The position numbers and the translations under genes were made by a program. A DNA stretch of 64,000 nt, taken from positions 11,873 to 75,872 of the forward strand of contig JAXMBX010000024.1 in assembly GCA_046349635.1 (NCBI GenBank). Reading direction: 5' to 3'. The notes under the pieces were generated by a model. The model was not told where the DNA came from. It did not search any database and saw only the letters and a list, made by a program, of their open reading frames with translations. Shown here piece after piece: positions 17,690 through 26,002 of this stretch; the first letter of the stretch is position 1, and the number at the start of each line of letters is the position of its first letter. This DNA comes from JAXMBX01 sp046349635 (GTDB lineage Bacteria > Planctomycetota > Planctomycetia > Planctomycetales > Planctomycetaceae).

Positions 17690-18778
17690 ATGGAAGCTGG
17701 AATTGTCGGTCTGCCGAACGTCGGCAAGAGTACGTTGTTTAATGCGTTGACGCAGTCCAAGCAGGCGCAGAGCGCGAACTATCCGTTCTGCACGATCGAG
17801 CCGAACGAGGGGGTGGTCCCCGTGCCGGATGACCGCCTGGAGCGGATCAGCCGGTATATCACACCGAAGAAGATCGTGCCGACGGCGTTGAAGCTGGTGG
17901 ACATCGCGGGGATCGTGCGTGGGGCGAGCAAGGGGGAAGGACTGGGGAACCAGTTCCTGAGCCACATCCGGGAAGTGGATGCGATCCTGCAGGTGTGCCG
18001 TTGCTTCGATGATCCGGACGTGGTGCACGTGGCGGGCAAAGTGGACCCGGTTTCGGACATCGAGACGGTCGAGGTCGAGCTGATGCTGGCGGACGGTCAG
18101 ATGATCGAGGGGGCATTGCCGAAAGCGGAGCGGGCGGCGAAAAACGGGGATAAGGATCTGCTGGCGAAAGTGGCGGTGCTGAAGAAGTGCAAGGAGCAAC
18201 TTGACCGGGCGGAGCCGTTGCGGAAGGTGGAGTGGGACAAGGATGAGAAGAAGATTGTGGCGTCGTATGGAATGTTGAGCGCCAAGCCGATTCTGTACCT
18301 GGCGAATGTGGACGAAACCGACCTCGAGGGGAAGGGGCCGCTGGTGACGGCGGTGCGAGAGTTCGCAAAGAGCGTGGGGGCGGGGGTGGTGCCGGTGTGC
18401 GCCAAGCTGGAGGCAGAGATCGCGGAACTGGAGGAAGCGGACCGCAAAGAGATGCTGGCGGCAAGCGGACTCACCGAGCCGGCGTTGTCAGTCCTGACGC
18501 GGGAAGCTTACAAGACGCTGGGGCTGCAGAGTTACTTCACGGCGGGTGAGAAGGAAGTGCGGGCGTGGACGGTGCCCGTGGGAGCGACCGCGCCGCAGGC
18601 GGCGGGGGTGATCCACACGGATTTCGAGAAGGGGTTCATCCGGGCGGAGATTTACTCGCTGGCAGACCTCGAGCATTACAAGAGCGAGAAGGAAATCCGC
18701 GGAGCCGGGAAACTGCGCGTGGAAGGGAAGAGCTACGTGATGCAGGACGGGGACATCTGCCACTTCCTGTTTAATTGA
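17690..18778 (+). CDS. ychF: YchF/OLA1-type redox-regulated ATPase/GTPase
   Basis: 362 residues, standard length for YchF. G1 loop GLPNVGKST (7-15), G2/G3 region with LVDIAGIVRGASKGEGLGNQF (about 68-88), the modified G4 NVDE typical of YchF (which shifts specificity toward ATP), and a C-terminal TGS domain (RAWTVPVGATAPQAAGVIHTDFEKGFI). It binds ribosomes and acts in translation and stress physiology. A decayed copy of its 5' part lies at about 13.74-13.83 kb. Confidence 0.96.
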   Translation: MEAGIVGLPNVGKSTLFNALTQSKQAQSANYPFCTIEPNEGVVPVPDDRLERISRYITPKKIVPTALKLVDIAGIVRGASKGEGLGNQFLSHIREVDAILQVCRCFDDPDVVHVAGKVDPVSDIETVEVELMLADGQMIEGALPKAERAAKNGDKDLLAKVAVLKKCKEQLDRAEPLRKVEWDKDEKKIVASYGMLSAKPILYLANVDETDLEGKGPLVTAVREFAKSVGAGVVPVCAKLEAEIAELEEADRKEMLAASGLTEPALSVLTREAYKTLGLQSYFTAGEKEVRAWTVPVGATAPQAAGVIHTDFEKGFIRAEIYSLADLEHYKSEKEIRGAGKLRVEGKSYVMQDGDICHFLFN

Positions 18779-18863
18779 CGTGGAACGTAGCGGGGAGCGC
18801 AGGGGCAGAGACGTTCACACTCCCCCGAATCGATGCCCGGCCTGATCTGCGAAAGTCGGCCGC

Positions 18864-19478
18864 TCAGAGTTTGAAGTCGGCGACGTTCATGTTCTGGTAG
18901 CCGGTCCGCTGCCATTCTTCGATCCCCATGAAGGCGTCGATGAACATGTGCAGCAGGACCTGGTGGGCGCATTCGACGATGCCATAGGTCCGGGCGGGGA
19001 CGTAGAAGTTGACGTCTCCCAGTTTGCGGCTGGTGTTGTCGGGCTTGAGACCGGAGAGGGTGACGACGTTGCAGTCCATTTTCCGGGCCTGGGCAATGGC
19101 GCGGATCACATTTTCCGAGTTACCGGAGCTGCTGATGGTGACGACGAGGTCTCCCTTTCTCGCGTAGCGCTCCAGGAAGAGGGCGAATGAGTCCTGGTAG
19201 GAGATGTCGTTGGCGAGGGCAGTCAGGAGGACGGCGCTGGAAGGATTGAGGGAGCGGACGCCGCCGTTTTTCGTCCAGTCGAGGGCCATGTGTTCGGCAA
19301 AGGCAGCGCTGGCGCCATTGCCGAGGAAGAACTGGGTGCCGTTGGCGGACTGGACGGCTTTAAGGAGTTCGACCGTGCGGGCGAGGGCGGATTGGAGGTC
19401 GGCTTTTTCGGAGCCGATGGAGGCTTCGGTGTTGTCCAGGGTGGTGGCCATCGCCTGCAGGTAATTCTGGCTGTACAT
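18864..19478 (-). CDS. SIS-domain phosphosugar isomerase-like protein (GmhA-like)
   Basis: 204 residues from the ATG at 19478 (an upstream in-frame extension to 19568 looks non-coding). The SIS fold is marked by FLGNGASAAFAEHMALDW (about 52-69) and SSSGNSENVIRAI (about 116-128), the sugar-phosphate loop. This resembles sedoheptulose-7-phosphate isomerase (GmhA) and related sugar-phosphate SIS proteins. It is the last gene of a three-gene leftward unit after the MBL protein and the amidohydrolase, 102 bases after the former. Whether it makes heptose or acts elsewhere is not visible from context. Confidence 0.82.
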   Translation of the reverse strand: MYSQNYLQAMATTLDNTEASIGSEKADLQSALARTVELLKAVQSANGTQFFLGNGASAAFAEHMALDWTKNGGVRSLNPSSAVLLTALANDISYQDSFALFLERYARKGDLVVTISSSGNSENVIRAIAQARKMDCNVVTLSGLKPDNTSRKLGDVNFYVPARTYGIVECAHQVLLHMFIDAFMGIEEWQRTGYQNMNVADFKL

Positions 19479-19580
19479 CGTAGGGCTTTCGCTTTCAAAA
19501 GATCGTGCTGTGTCTGGATCCCGTGTGGGAGGTCCCTGTAGTTTCGCAAGTTGAGGGGGCGTCGGCAACCGGAGGGGGTG

Positions 19581-20306
19581 TCAGGGTCGATCAAAGTTTT
19601 CCTGAATGATTCCGGCCAGTTGGGTGAGCATGAGGTCACTCCGTCCGGAGAAAGAGGAACCATGCATGACGGCAAGTGTCTGGGGGTGCAGATCGGCAAG
19701 GGAGCGGAGGACACCTTCCGTCTGGCGGGTATAAGGCATGTACCCGGCGAGTGGGCCCTGTTGCATCTGCTGCATGGCGTGGCGGGTCGGTTCGATGAGG
19801 TCTGAGGAGGTGAGCGGGGCCACGTCGCCGAAATGGTGAAACAGGTCGGAACAGAAGAGGGTCCGATGCGTTTCCTCGAACAAGACGCCGGCATCCCAGC
19901 CATGAGGAATGTGAGGGGAGGGGCAGAACCGGAATCGATACTTGCCGGTCTCCAGGACATCCTGGGAAGTCATGCCGCGTGCGGGGCGGATGGAGAAATC
20001 ATCGACGGAGACGATCTTGCCGACGAGGGTGCAGACGGGTTCGGCCTGGGGAGCGAGATGGAGCCAATCATTGAGTGCGCCGCATTCATCGGACTCGAAG
20101 TGACTCCAGGCGATGTAACGGAGTTTCGCGGGATCGATCAGAGACGCAACGGCGGTGCGGAGTTCCGGAAACATTCCCTTCAGGCCGGCGTGGAAGAGGA
20201 GCGGCTCGTCATCCCGGACGAGGAAATGACAAAACTGCATGTCGATTTCCGGGACGAAAATGGAGAGTCGAAAAACGTCGGGGGCGATTTCGTGGATGGT
20301 GGTCAT
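19581..20306 (-). CDS. Diiron-type metallo-beta-lactamase-fold protein (ODP/flavodiiron-like, no flavodoxin domain)
   Basis: 241 residues with GGAAGG before the ATG. The ligand set is that of the flavodiiron/ODP branch, not the zinc branch: SHFESDECGALN (H-x-E-x-D), then PHIPHGWD, an FCSDLF aspartate, and a final histidine in AVMHGSSF. Related ODP proteins bind oxygen or reduce it at a diiron site. There is no flavodoxin or rubredoxin domain, so electrons would have to come from a separate partner. It sits between the amidohydrolase and the SIS gene in an operon. Confidence 0.8.
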   Translation of the reverse strand: MTTIHEIAPDVFRLSIFVPEIDMQFCHFLVRDDEPLLFHAGLKGMFPELRTAVASLIDPAKLRYIAWSHFESDECGALNDWLHLAPQAEPVCTLVGKIVSVDDFSIRPARGMTSQDVLETGKYRFRFCPSPHIPHGWDAGVLFEETHRTLFCSDLFHHFGDVAPLTSSDLIEPTRHAMQQMQQGPLAGYMPYTRQTEGVLRSLADLHPQTLAVMHGSSFSGRSDLMLTQLAGIIQENFDRP

Positions 20307-20346
20307 GCCGCGCCTTCCGGAGGGGCTTATGTGTTTCGGTTCGCGC

Positions 20347-22047
20347 TTATTTCCGCGCCTGGAAGATAGTGTTTCCGGCCTTGATGGTTTCCACGACTTT
20401 GATGTCCTTGATCTCCATGGGGGGAGTGGTGAGGGGATTCTTGTCGAGGATGACCAGGTCGGCGAGTTTTCCGACTTCGAGAGAGCCTTTCGTGGCCTGT
20501 TCGCCGTATTGTTCTGCGGCCCAGAGGGTCATGGATTTGAGGCCTTCGAGCGGGGTGATGCGCTGATCGGGGCCGATTTCGGCGCCGGCGCGGGAGATGC
20601 GATTCACGGCGGACCAGAGCATGAACAACTGGTCGAGGGGGGCGACGACAAAATCCGTGTGATTGGTGGGGTGGAGGCCGGCGTCGATGGCATCGCGCAT
20701 GGGGCTGATGTACATGGCTTGCCGTTCGCCGCGGTTGGCGATATGGGCTTCGGCGAAGTAATAGGTATGGAGGGTGTAGAACGAGGGGCGGACTTTGTAC
20801 TTCACGAACTTGGGAATCTGATCCTTGCGGGTGAATTGGGCGTGGATCAGTGTGACGCGGCGGTCTTTGGAGAGATCGTCCGCGGCGGCGAATTCGTGAG
20901 CCTTCAAGAAGGCGTCGATGGCGGCGTCGCCATTGGCGTGAAGAATAAGTGGGACCTGCAAGTCGTAAACTTTCTTGACCATCTGGTTGATGGTGTCCTG
21001 CGGGAAGGTGAGTTCGCCATTCCAGAACTTTTCTCCGCCGGGGCCTCCGGTGAGGTACGAGGAAGTGAAAAAGGCGGTGCGCCCCTGGGGAGAGCCATCG
21101 ATAGTGATTTTGACGCCTCCGATTTTGAAGCGATGACGATATTTGCCCCAGGTGGAGACGGGGAATTGAGCGTCGATCTTGTCGAGGTCGGTGATGAAGG
21201 GATAGGCGATGATATCGAGAAGGTTAATGCCCGCTTCCGAGGCGTGGTGGATGGTCTGGATTTGTGCGAGGTGCGTGGCGCCTTCCTGCGCGGTGGTCAT
21301 GCCGGCAGCGGCGTAGAGCATTTGTCCGGCCTTGGTCGCTTCCCGTTCCTGTTCTCGGGACATGGGAACTGTCTGTGCGATGACGGGAAGGAAAGCGGTT
21401 TCCATGATGAGGCCATAGGGCTCATTGGTTCCCGGTTTGCGGACGATGATTCCACCGGGCGGGGTGGGGGTGGCGGCAGTGATGCCGTATTTTTTCAAAG
21501 CCAGACTGTTGAAGACCGCTCCGTGCATGGAGACGTGATCGACACGGACGGGGTTGTCGGGGAAGGCGGCATCAAGGTCATCGCGATTGAGGAGGCGGCC
21601 ATCAGGCATGACATTCTGGTCGTAGCCGTAGGCGGTGATTTCGGTGCCCTTGGGGATGTTGCGTTCGGCGGCAAATTTTTTGAGTTCGCGGAGGATGCTC
21701 TCGACGTCTTTGCCGGGGCCGGCGGGTGGGGCGTAGAGTTTGCACTGATTCGCCACGAGGAGCGAATTGATGTAATGGGAGTGTGCGTCAATGAAGGCGG
21801 GGAGCAGTGTCTTTCCCCGGAGATCCACGAGCTTTGTGGTGGGGCCGCTGAGTTTCAGCACCTCCTCCTTCGAACCGAGGGCGATGATCGTGCCATCGCG
21901 GACGGCGAGCGCTTCAGCGGTGGGATTTCGATCATCGATTGTGACGATGTGGCCGCCGTAGTAGACCGTCTGAGCGGGTTGAGCCTGGAGTGTTGTGAAA
22001 GGTGTCGCGGTTAGGACGACGGCCAGAATGAGTGAGAAAGCTTTCAT
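20347..22047 (-). CDS. Secreted YtcJ-like amidohydrolase
   Basis: 566 residues from the ATG at 22047, where a signal peptide begins (KAFSLILAVVLTATPFTTLQA). The amidohydrolase-3/YtcJ pattern is seen: the N-terminal composite beta domain (YYGGHIVTIDDRNP), metal-binding FIDAHSHY (about residues 90-97), DGSPQGRTA in mid-protein, HANGDAAIDAFL supplying another histidine, and the C-terminal LADLVILDKNP. The family hydrolyses C-N or C-O bonds in diverse small molecules. It heads a leftward unit with the MBL and SIS genes, 40 bases before the former. Confidence 0.88.
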   Translation of the reverse strand: MKAFSLILAVVLTATPFTTLQAQPAQTVYYGGHIVTIDDRNPTAEALAVRDGTIIALGSKEEVLKLSGPTTKLVDLRGKTLLPAFIDAHSHYINSLLVANQCKLYAPPAGPGKDVESILRELKKFAAERNIPKGTEITAYGYDQNVMPDGRLLNRDDLDAAFPDNPVRVDHVSMHGAVFNSLALKKYGITAATPTPPGGIIVRKPGTNEPYGLIMETAFLPVIAQTVPMSREQEREATKAGQMLYAAAGMTTAQEGATHLAQIQTIHHASEAGINLLDIIAYPFITDLDKIDAQFPVSTWGKYRHRFKIGGVKITIDGSPQGRTAFFTSSYLTGGPGGEKFWNGELTFPQDTINQMVKKVYDLQVPLILHANGDAAIDAFLKAHEFAAADDLSKDRRVTLIHAQFTRKDQIPKFVKYKVRPSFYTLHTYYFAEAHIANRGERQAMYISPMRDAIDAGLHPTNHTDFVVAPLDQLFMLWSAVNRISRAGAEIGPDQRITPLEGLKSMTLWAAEQYGEQATKGSLEVGKLADLVILDKNPLTTPPMEIKDIKVVETIKAGNTIFQARK

Positions 22048-22397
22048 GAGTATCAGGGATGAATCCAGAGTTCTGTTTTGCGATGAGAAGTGCGAGATCA
22101 CAGTAGCATGGAGGAGCGGATTTGCCAAATTTCGGGGAGAAGAAATGCAGAACGCCCGCGGATTTGTTGATCTGCGGGCGGGAGCAGATGATGCAAAAGG
22201 ATGTCGAATTGAACTTTGCTCTTGTGCTAGGGCACACAGGTAGCCGGAGTACCGACAACATGGGCCACCCGCGTCCAGAGGGGTTGGATGCGGCAGAGGT
22301 TACGGGTTGTCGGGGACTCGCATGGCGTCCCTTTCCGACGCGTACTAAACTGGCGATGTGGGGATGTCACCCGGAGCCGAACAACAGGGGATGCACG
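22048..22397. other. Divergent intergenic region containing a dispersed repeat copy
   Basis: 350 bases between the amidohydrolase and double-DUF1801 genes. Its main content is one copy of a repeat at 22219-22271 that recurs at 23308-23362 (listed separately). The open frame that covers this region in the DUF1801 frame has no start signal and ordinary non-coding composition. Confidence 0.5.
22219..22271 (+). repeat. Dispersed repeat A, copy 1 (left of the DUF1801 gene)
   Basis: Runs from CTCTTGTGCTAG through ACAGGTAGCCGGAGTACCGA to AACATGGGCCACCCG and is near-identical to 23308-23362. The two copies are in direct orientation and bracket the double-DUF1801 gene, about 1.1 kb apart. Confidence 0.75.
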
Positions 22398-23249
22398 ATG
22401 GCGGTGAAAAAGAGGAAGACTGCTAAGAGCGGAGGACAGAGTCCGGCGGATGGAGACTGGCGCGGGGAGACTTTGGCCCGGATGCGGAAGCTGATTCTGG
22501 AGGCGGATCCGGAGATCGTGGAAGAGCGAAAATGGGTCAAGCCGACGAATCCCGCTGGAGTTCCCACTTGGTCGCACGCGGGGATCGTCTGTACGGGGGA
22601 GACATACAAAGAGGTGGTGAAGCTGACCTTCGCCCGGGGGGCGGCGTTGAAAGACCCCCACAACCTGTTTAACTCCAGCCTGGAGGGGAATACACGGCGG
22701 GCGATTGATCTTCGCGAGGGAGAAACGGTGAACGCGGCGGCGTTCAAGGCGCTGGTGAAATCGGCGGTGGCGGAGAATCTGCGGGTCCAGGGGGCGAAGT
22801 CGAAGACCAGTGTGAAAGCAGTGAAGACCGTTCCGAAGACGAAGTCGGTGAAACTGCTGGCGGGGGGGAATCCGCAAATCGCCAAAGGGGATGGTGACGG
22901 GCCGGTGCAGAAATACATCGCGGCGATGCCGGGGTGGAAGCGGGAGTTGGGAGAACGGCTGGATGCGCTCATCATGCGGAGCGTGCCGCAGGCGCGGAAA
23001 GCGGTGAAGTGGAATTCCCCCTTTTACGGGATCGAAGGGGAGGGGTGGTTCGTGTCGTTCCACGTCTTCACCCGCTACGTCAAGGTGACGTTCTTCAAGG
23101 GGGCAGCACTACGCCCTGTTCCACCCGGTCACACGGAAAAGACCAAGGAGGCGCGGTGGATCGACCTCCACGAAGGGGAGAAGTTAGACGAGACCCAGAT
23201 GGGGAAATGGCTGAAACAAGCCGCCGCCCTCCCCGGCTGGGGCACCTAG
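22398..23249 (+). CDS. Protein with two fused DUF1801 domains
   Basis: 283 residues from the ATG at 22398, with AGGGG about eight bases upstream. The first DUF1801 domain covers about 25-125 (MRKLILEADPEIVEERKW, VKLTFARGAALKDP) and the second about 160-280 (LDALIMRSVPQARKAVKW, VKVTFFKGAALRPVPPG, WIDLHEGEKLD). They are joined by a Lys/Thr-rich linker. DUF1801 proteins (YdhG/FrataxIn-like fold) have no firmly established activity. Both halves keep the W-x-x-P and aromatic/basic pattern. The gene is bracketed by direct repeats A and followed by palindromic element B, which hints at acquisition or repeat-mediated mobility. Confidence 0.85.
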   Translation: MAVKKRKTAKSGGQSPADGDWRGETLARMRKLILEADPEIVEERKWVKPTNPAGVPTWSHAGIVCTGETYKEVVKLTFARGAALKDPHNLFNSSLEGNTRRAIDLREGETVNAAAFKALVKSAVAENLRVQGAKSKTSVKAVKTVPKTKSVKLLAGGNPQIAKGDGDGPVQKYIAAMPGWKRELGERLDALIMRSVPQARKAVKWNSPFYGIEGEGWFVSFHVFTRYVKVTFFKGAALRPVPPGHTEKTKEARWIDLHEGEKLDETQMGKWLKQAAALPGWGT

Positions 23250-23256
23250 TGCCTTG

Positions 23257-23307
23257 GCGTCGCGACAAGGTCGATATGGCTCGCAGGTTTTCCACCGCGA
23301 CAGACGC
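23257..23307. repeat. Palindromic element B, copy 1
   Basis: GCGTCGCG (23257-23264) and CGCGACAGACGC (23296-23307) enclose 31 bases. The same arms with the same 31-base interval occur at 30196-30246; the enclosed bases agree at about 17 of 31 positions. The arms can pair, so this is a REP- or MITE-like element. It abuts repeat A copy 2. Confidence 0.65.
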
Positions 23308-23362
23308 CTCTTGTGGCTAGCACCGCACAGGTAGTCGGAGTACGGAAAACATGGGTCACCCG
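23308..23362 (+). repeat. Dispersed repeat A, copy 2 (right of the DUF1801 gene)
   Basis: CTCTTGTGGCTAG, then GCACAGGTAGTCGGAGTACGGA, then AACATGGGTCACCCG. It matches 22219-22271 with a few substitutions and small length differences. Confidence 0.75.
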
Positions 23363-23384
23363 GGGACGTCAGATGTGGCCTGAC

Positions 23385-23708
23385 TTACGGGACTTTAGCG
23401 GCCCTCACTTCTTCACAGATTGAATCGAAAGCCTCAAAATAGATTTGTTCAAGTTCACTCGAAGGTAATGAAAACGCACGATAGCTTTTTGAAAGCGACA
23501 GGGATTGTGCTGAGACCGCCGCTTGTGTCAGGAAATCAACGAATACATCACGAGCTGTTTCCAGGTCGCCCGCATTTCTCATGCTGTAGTCGGCTACCCA
23601 AAGGCAATAAAGAAGGATCTCCCACGAGGTGAGGCTTTCCGTCCCTTGGTCTGCCTTCTTCTGAAGGATCAAATCACCAGTTTCGATTAACCAGCTTTCA
23701 TTATCCAT
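23385..23708 (-). CDS. Small hypothetical acidic helical protein
   Basis: 107 residues from the ATG at 23708, with GAGGT about nine bases upstream. It is acidic, probably all-helical, and has no signal peptide or membrane segment (SWEILLYCLWVADYSMRNAG, ARDVFVDFLTQAA, SSELEQIYFEAFDSICEEV). I recognise no family. Base composition is clearly less GC-rich than the neighbours and it lies beside repeats A and B, so acquisition by transfer is plausible. Small size and acidity are compatible with an immunity or accessory protein, but nothing here shows that. Confidence 0.6.
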   Translation of the reverse strand: MDNESWLIETGDLILQKKADQGTESLTSWEILLYCLWVADYSMRNAGDLETARDVFVDFLTQAAVSAQSLSLSKSYRAFSLPSSELEQIYFEAFDSICEEVRAAKVP

Positions 23709-23840
23709 CAGAATCTACCTCACAGAGATCTTGCATAGAAAGATCCTAAGGAAATGTTCGAATCCCGCCAACGGTCGCATTCGCAACCATTCGCGGGATT
23801 CGATCAGATTCAATTGAATTGTAGGTTCGAACTTCCTGAC

Positions 23841-24647
23841 TCATCGCAGTTTTTGGCCGGAGAGGAGGATGTTGCCGGCGGGGGTTTTGGGTGCCGCGGC
23901 TTCCTGCTGAGAGAGTTGCAGCTTAAGGATGAAGGAAGTCCCCTTGCCGACGGTGCTCTCGACGCGGATGCGGCCTTCGTGGGCTTCGATCACTTCGCGG
24001 GCGAGGGCGAGACCCAGGCCGGAACCCCCCTGGCCCTGTTCATCGGCGGTCTTGGTAGAGTAGAAGCGGTCGAAGATTTTGGCGAGCTTGTCCTTGGGGA
24101 TACCGCAGCCGGTGTCCTTGACGACGATCTCGACGAACTTTCCGTCGGAGGATTTGCGGACCTGCAGGGTGAGCTTCCCCCCTTCGTCCATCGCCTGCCG
24201 TGCGTTGATGATGAGGTTCATCAGAACCTGCTGGATCTGGCCGACGTTGATCATGGCCTGCGGATGGCCATCGAACTGCGTCACCAGGGAGATGCGGTGC
24301 TTCTGGAGGTCTTTCTCGACGAGGACGAGGAGGTCTTCGACGACCTGGGTGACGTCGGCGAGATCGCGCTGATCGCTCTTCTGGCGAGCGTAAGCGAGGA
24401 GGCTGGTGGTGATGCGGCTGGCGCGCTGGCCGGCGGCGAGGATCTTGTTGAAGGACTTGTTGCGGTTTTCCTCATCCTTGTGGCGCAAGCCGAGCTTGGC
24501 ATAGTTGATGACCGTGGTGAGGATATTGTTGAACTCGTGGGTGATGGAGAAGGCGAGTTCCCCCACCGTGCTGAGTTTCTGCAACTGCATGGTTTGCTGT
24601 TGCAGTTCCTGGATCTGTTGGAGGAGTTGTTCTTCGGTGGTGGGCAT
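23841..24647 (-). CDS. Soluble orphan histidine kinase (HisKA-HATPase)
   Basis: 268 residues. A short coiled coil (residues 1-25, QQIQELQQQTMQLQKL) leads directly into the HisKA dimerisation domain with the phosphoacceptor in ITHEFNNIL (about H37). The HATPase follows with the N box (MNLIINARQAM), G1 (DTGCGIP), F box (FDRFYSTK) and G2 (GGSGLGLAL). There is no input domain or membrane segment, and no response regulator is adjacent, so its partner is elsewhere. The NtrB-like H-box suggests it works with a diffusible or tethered signal. Confidence 0.9.
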   Translation of the reverse strand: MPTTEEQLLQQIQELQQQTMQLQKLSTVGELAFSITHEFNNILTTVINYAKLGLRHKDEENRNKSFNKILAAGQRASRITTSLLAYARQKSDQRDLADVTQVVEDLLVLVEKDLQKHRISLVTQFDGHPQAMINVGQIQQVLMNLIINARQAMDEGGKLTLQVRKSSDGKFVEIVVKDTGCGIPKDKLAKIFDRFYSTKTADEQGQGGSGLGLALAREVIEAHEGRIRVESTVGKGTSFILKLQLSQQEAAAPKTPAGNILLSGQKLR

Positions 24648-24931
24648 GTTTCATCTCTCCCGAGCGCGAGGCATCGATTCACAAAATGCTCTGGCCGAGT
24701 GGTTGGTATGGGGGGACTGGCAGATTCTGCGTGATCACCCGCTGCATTTTGTGAGGGTCCATCATCGGTATCGGTTATGCCGAAGGGAGGACTTCAGGAG
24801 GAGAAACCTGCAGTTTTCGGAGTCTTTCGAGTCAGGTCCGGGAGGGGTTTTGAGGTGGGGGGATGGGGATGGTAAAATTTGCGGAGTGGGTGGAGTTTGA
24901 TGTGGTGAGAGAGGAAAGAAAGCGTAAAGCG

Positions 24932-25180
24932 ATGAGGCCAAACATTGCGTGCTTTCTGGCGGGTTCGTTTCTTCCGTTCGTCTGTGGCGTTCTGTGGCTG
25001 GCCCACGAGATGGCTTATCGTCAGGAAATATTAAAGCGGCTTCCCAACACCTACTTTTGTGGTACGGGAACGCTGGGTGCGTGGGCATTGATCGTCGTCA
25101 TCGCGCCCGTTTGTGGGGCCGTTGGATGGGGCGCAGGGTGGGCGTTCTCGCAAGTTTTCGCCTGGCATTCCAGGAAATGA
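24932..25180 (+). CDS. Small two-TM membrane protein
   Basis: 82 residues from the ATG at 24932 (AGAGGAAAG upstream); an upstream in-frame start at 24863 would put a charged segment before the first hydrophobic stretch. Two membrane segments are apparent (ACFLAGSFLPFVCGVLWLA and ALIVVIAPVCGAVGWGAGWA) around a polar loop. No family recognised. It is convergent with nadD. Confidence 0.55.
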   Translation: MRPNIACFLAGSFLPFVCGVLWLAHEMAYRQEILKRLPNTYFCGTGTLGAWALIVVIAPVCGAVGWGAGWAFSQVFAWHSRK

Positions 25181-25237
25181 TTGGCCGACCTCAACCGGTT
25201 CCCAGTCTGGCTAAGCGCACTCCTCCCAATTTTTTAT

Positions 25238-25849
25238 TCAAGTTCTGGGGGTTTGGTAGAGGTGATTGTGGGCGATGTATTGCTCGACGGCGCGGGGGGT
25301 GAGGAAGCGGATGGAGTGACCGGCCTGGACCCGCTGGCGGAGGTCGCGGGAGGAGATTTCCAAGCCGGGCATCTGCACGATCTGGATACGGGCGACATTT
25401 TCCGGGCCTAAGGTGGGGATGAGGGAATCGAGCGGAGGGAGCGTGGCCTGCCCGCGGTTCACGACGACCAACGGGGCGAGGGTGGCGATCTCTTTGGGTT
25501 CGCGCCAGGTGGGGAAGTCGAACAGGGAATCACCGCCGAGGAGGAAAAAGAATTCGTGGCCGGGGTGTTCGGCGTGGAGTTCTCTCAAAGTTTCGACGGT
25601 ATAGCTGGGGCCGGGACGTTTGATTTCGCGGCGGTCGACGACGAACTCCTTGAGGCCTGCGAGGGCGAACTCGAGCATTTCCGCCCGTTGCTTGCCGTCG
25701 GTGATGACGTGGTCCCGTTTATGCGGCGGGGCACCGGCGGGGAGGAACCAGACCTGGTCCAGGCGGGCCTGTTCGCGGCAATGTTCCGCGAGGGCGAGGT
25801 GTCCGTAGTGGACGGGGTCGAAGGTTCCGCCGTAGATGCCGATTCTCAC
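25238..25849 (-). CDS. nadD: Nicotinate-nucleotide adenylyltransferase
   Basis: 203 residues beginning with GTG at 25849. It has the nucleotidyltransferase signature GIYGGTFDPVHYGHL (4-18), PAGAPPHKRD, LLGGDSLFDFPTW and the C-terminal ISSRDLRQRV, all characteristic of NadD. It converts nicotinate mononucleotide and ATP to deamido-NAD in NAD biosynthesis. It is divergent from priA. Confidence 0.95.
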   Translation of the reverse strand: MRIGIYGGTFDPVHYGHLALAEHCREQARLDQVWFLPAGAPPHKRDHVITDGKQRAEMLEFALAGLKEFVVDRREIKRPGPSYTVETLRELHAEHPGHEFFFLLGGDSLFDFPTWREPKEIATLAPLVVVNRGQATLPPLDSLIPTLGPENVARIQIVQMPGLEISSRDLRQRVQAGHSIRFLTPRAVEQYIAHNHLYQTPRT

Positions 25850-26002
25850 GCTGGGTTCCGTGTTTGAGTGGAGGGAGTTGTCAGAAGGTATTGGACAGCA
25901 TGTATGGGATGGGGGTCAAGTGGGGGAGGGAGAACAACGTTTGTGGTACAATCAGGGATTCGAGTTCAGGAATATCGAAGAATTTGAAGAGACGGGACAG
26001 CC

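Noticed and set aside
20239..22014. Long open frame (591 codons) on the plus strand
   Set aside because: It is antisense to the amidohydrolase gene, which has clear motifs; high GC at third positions creates long mirror frames.
22122..22397. Upstream extension of the double-DUF1801 gene
   Set aside because: Covers the intergenic repeat and lacks a ribosome-binding site; ATG 22398 has AGGGG at the right distance.
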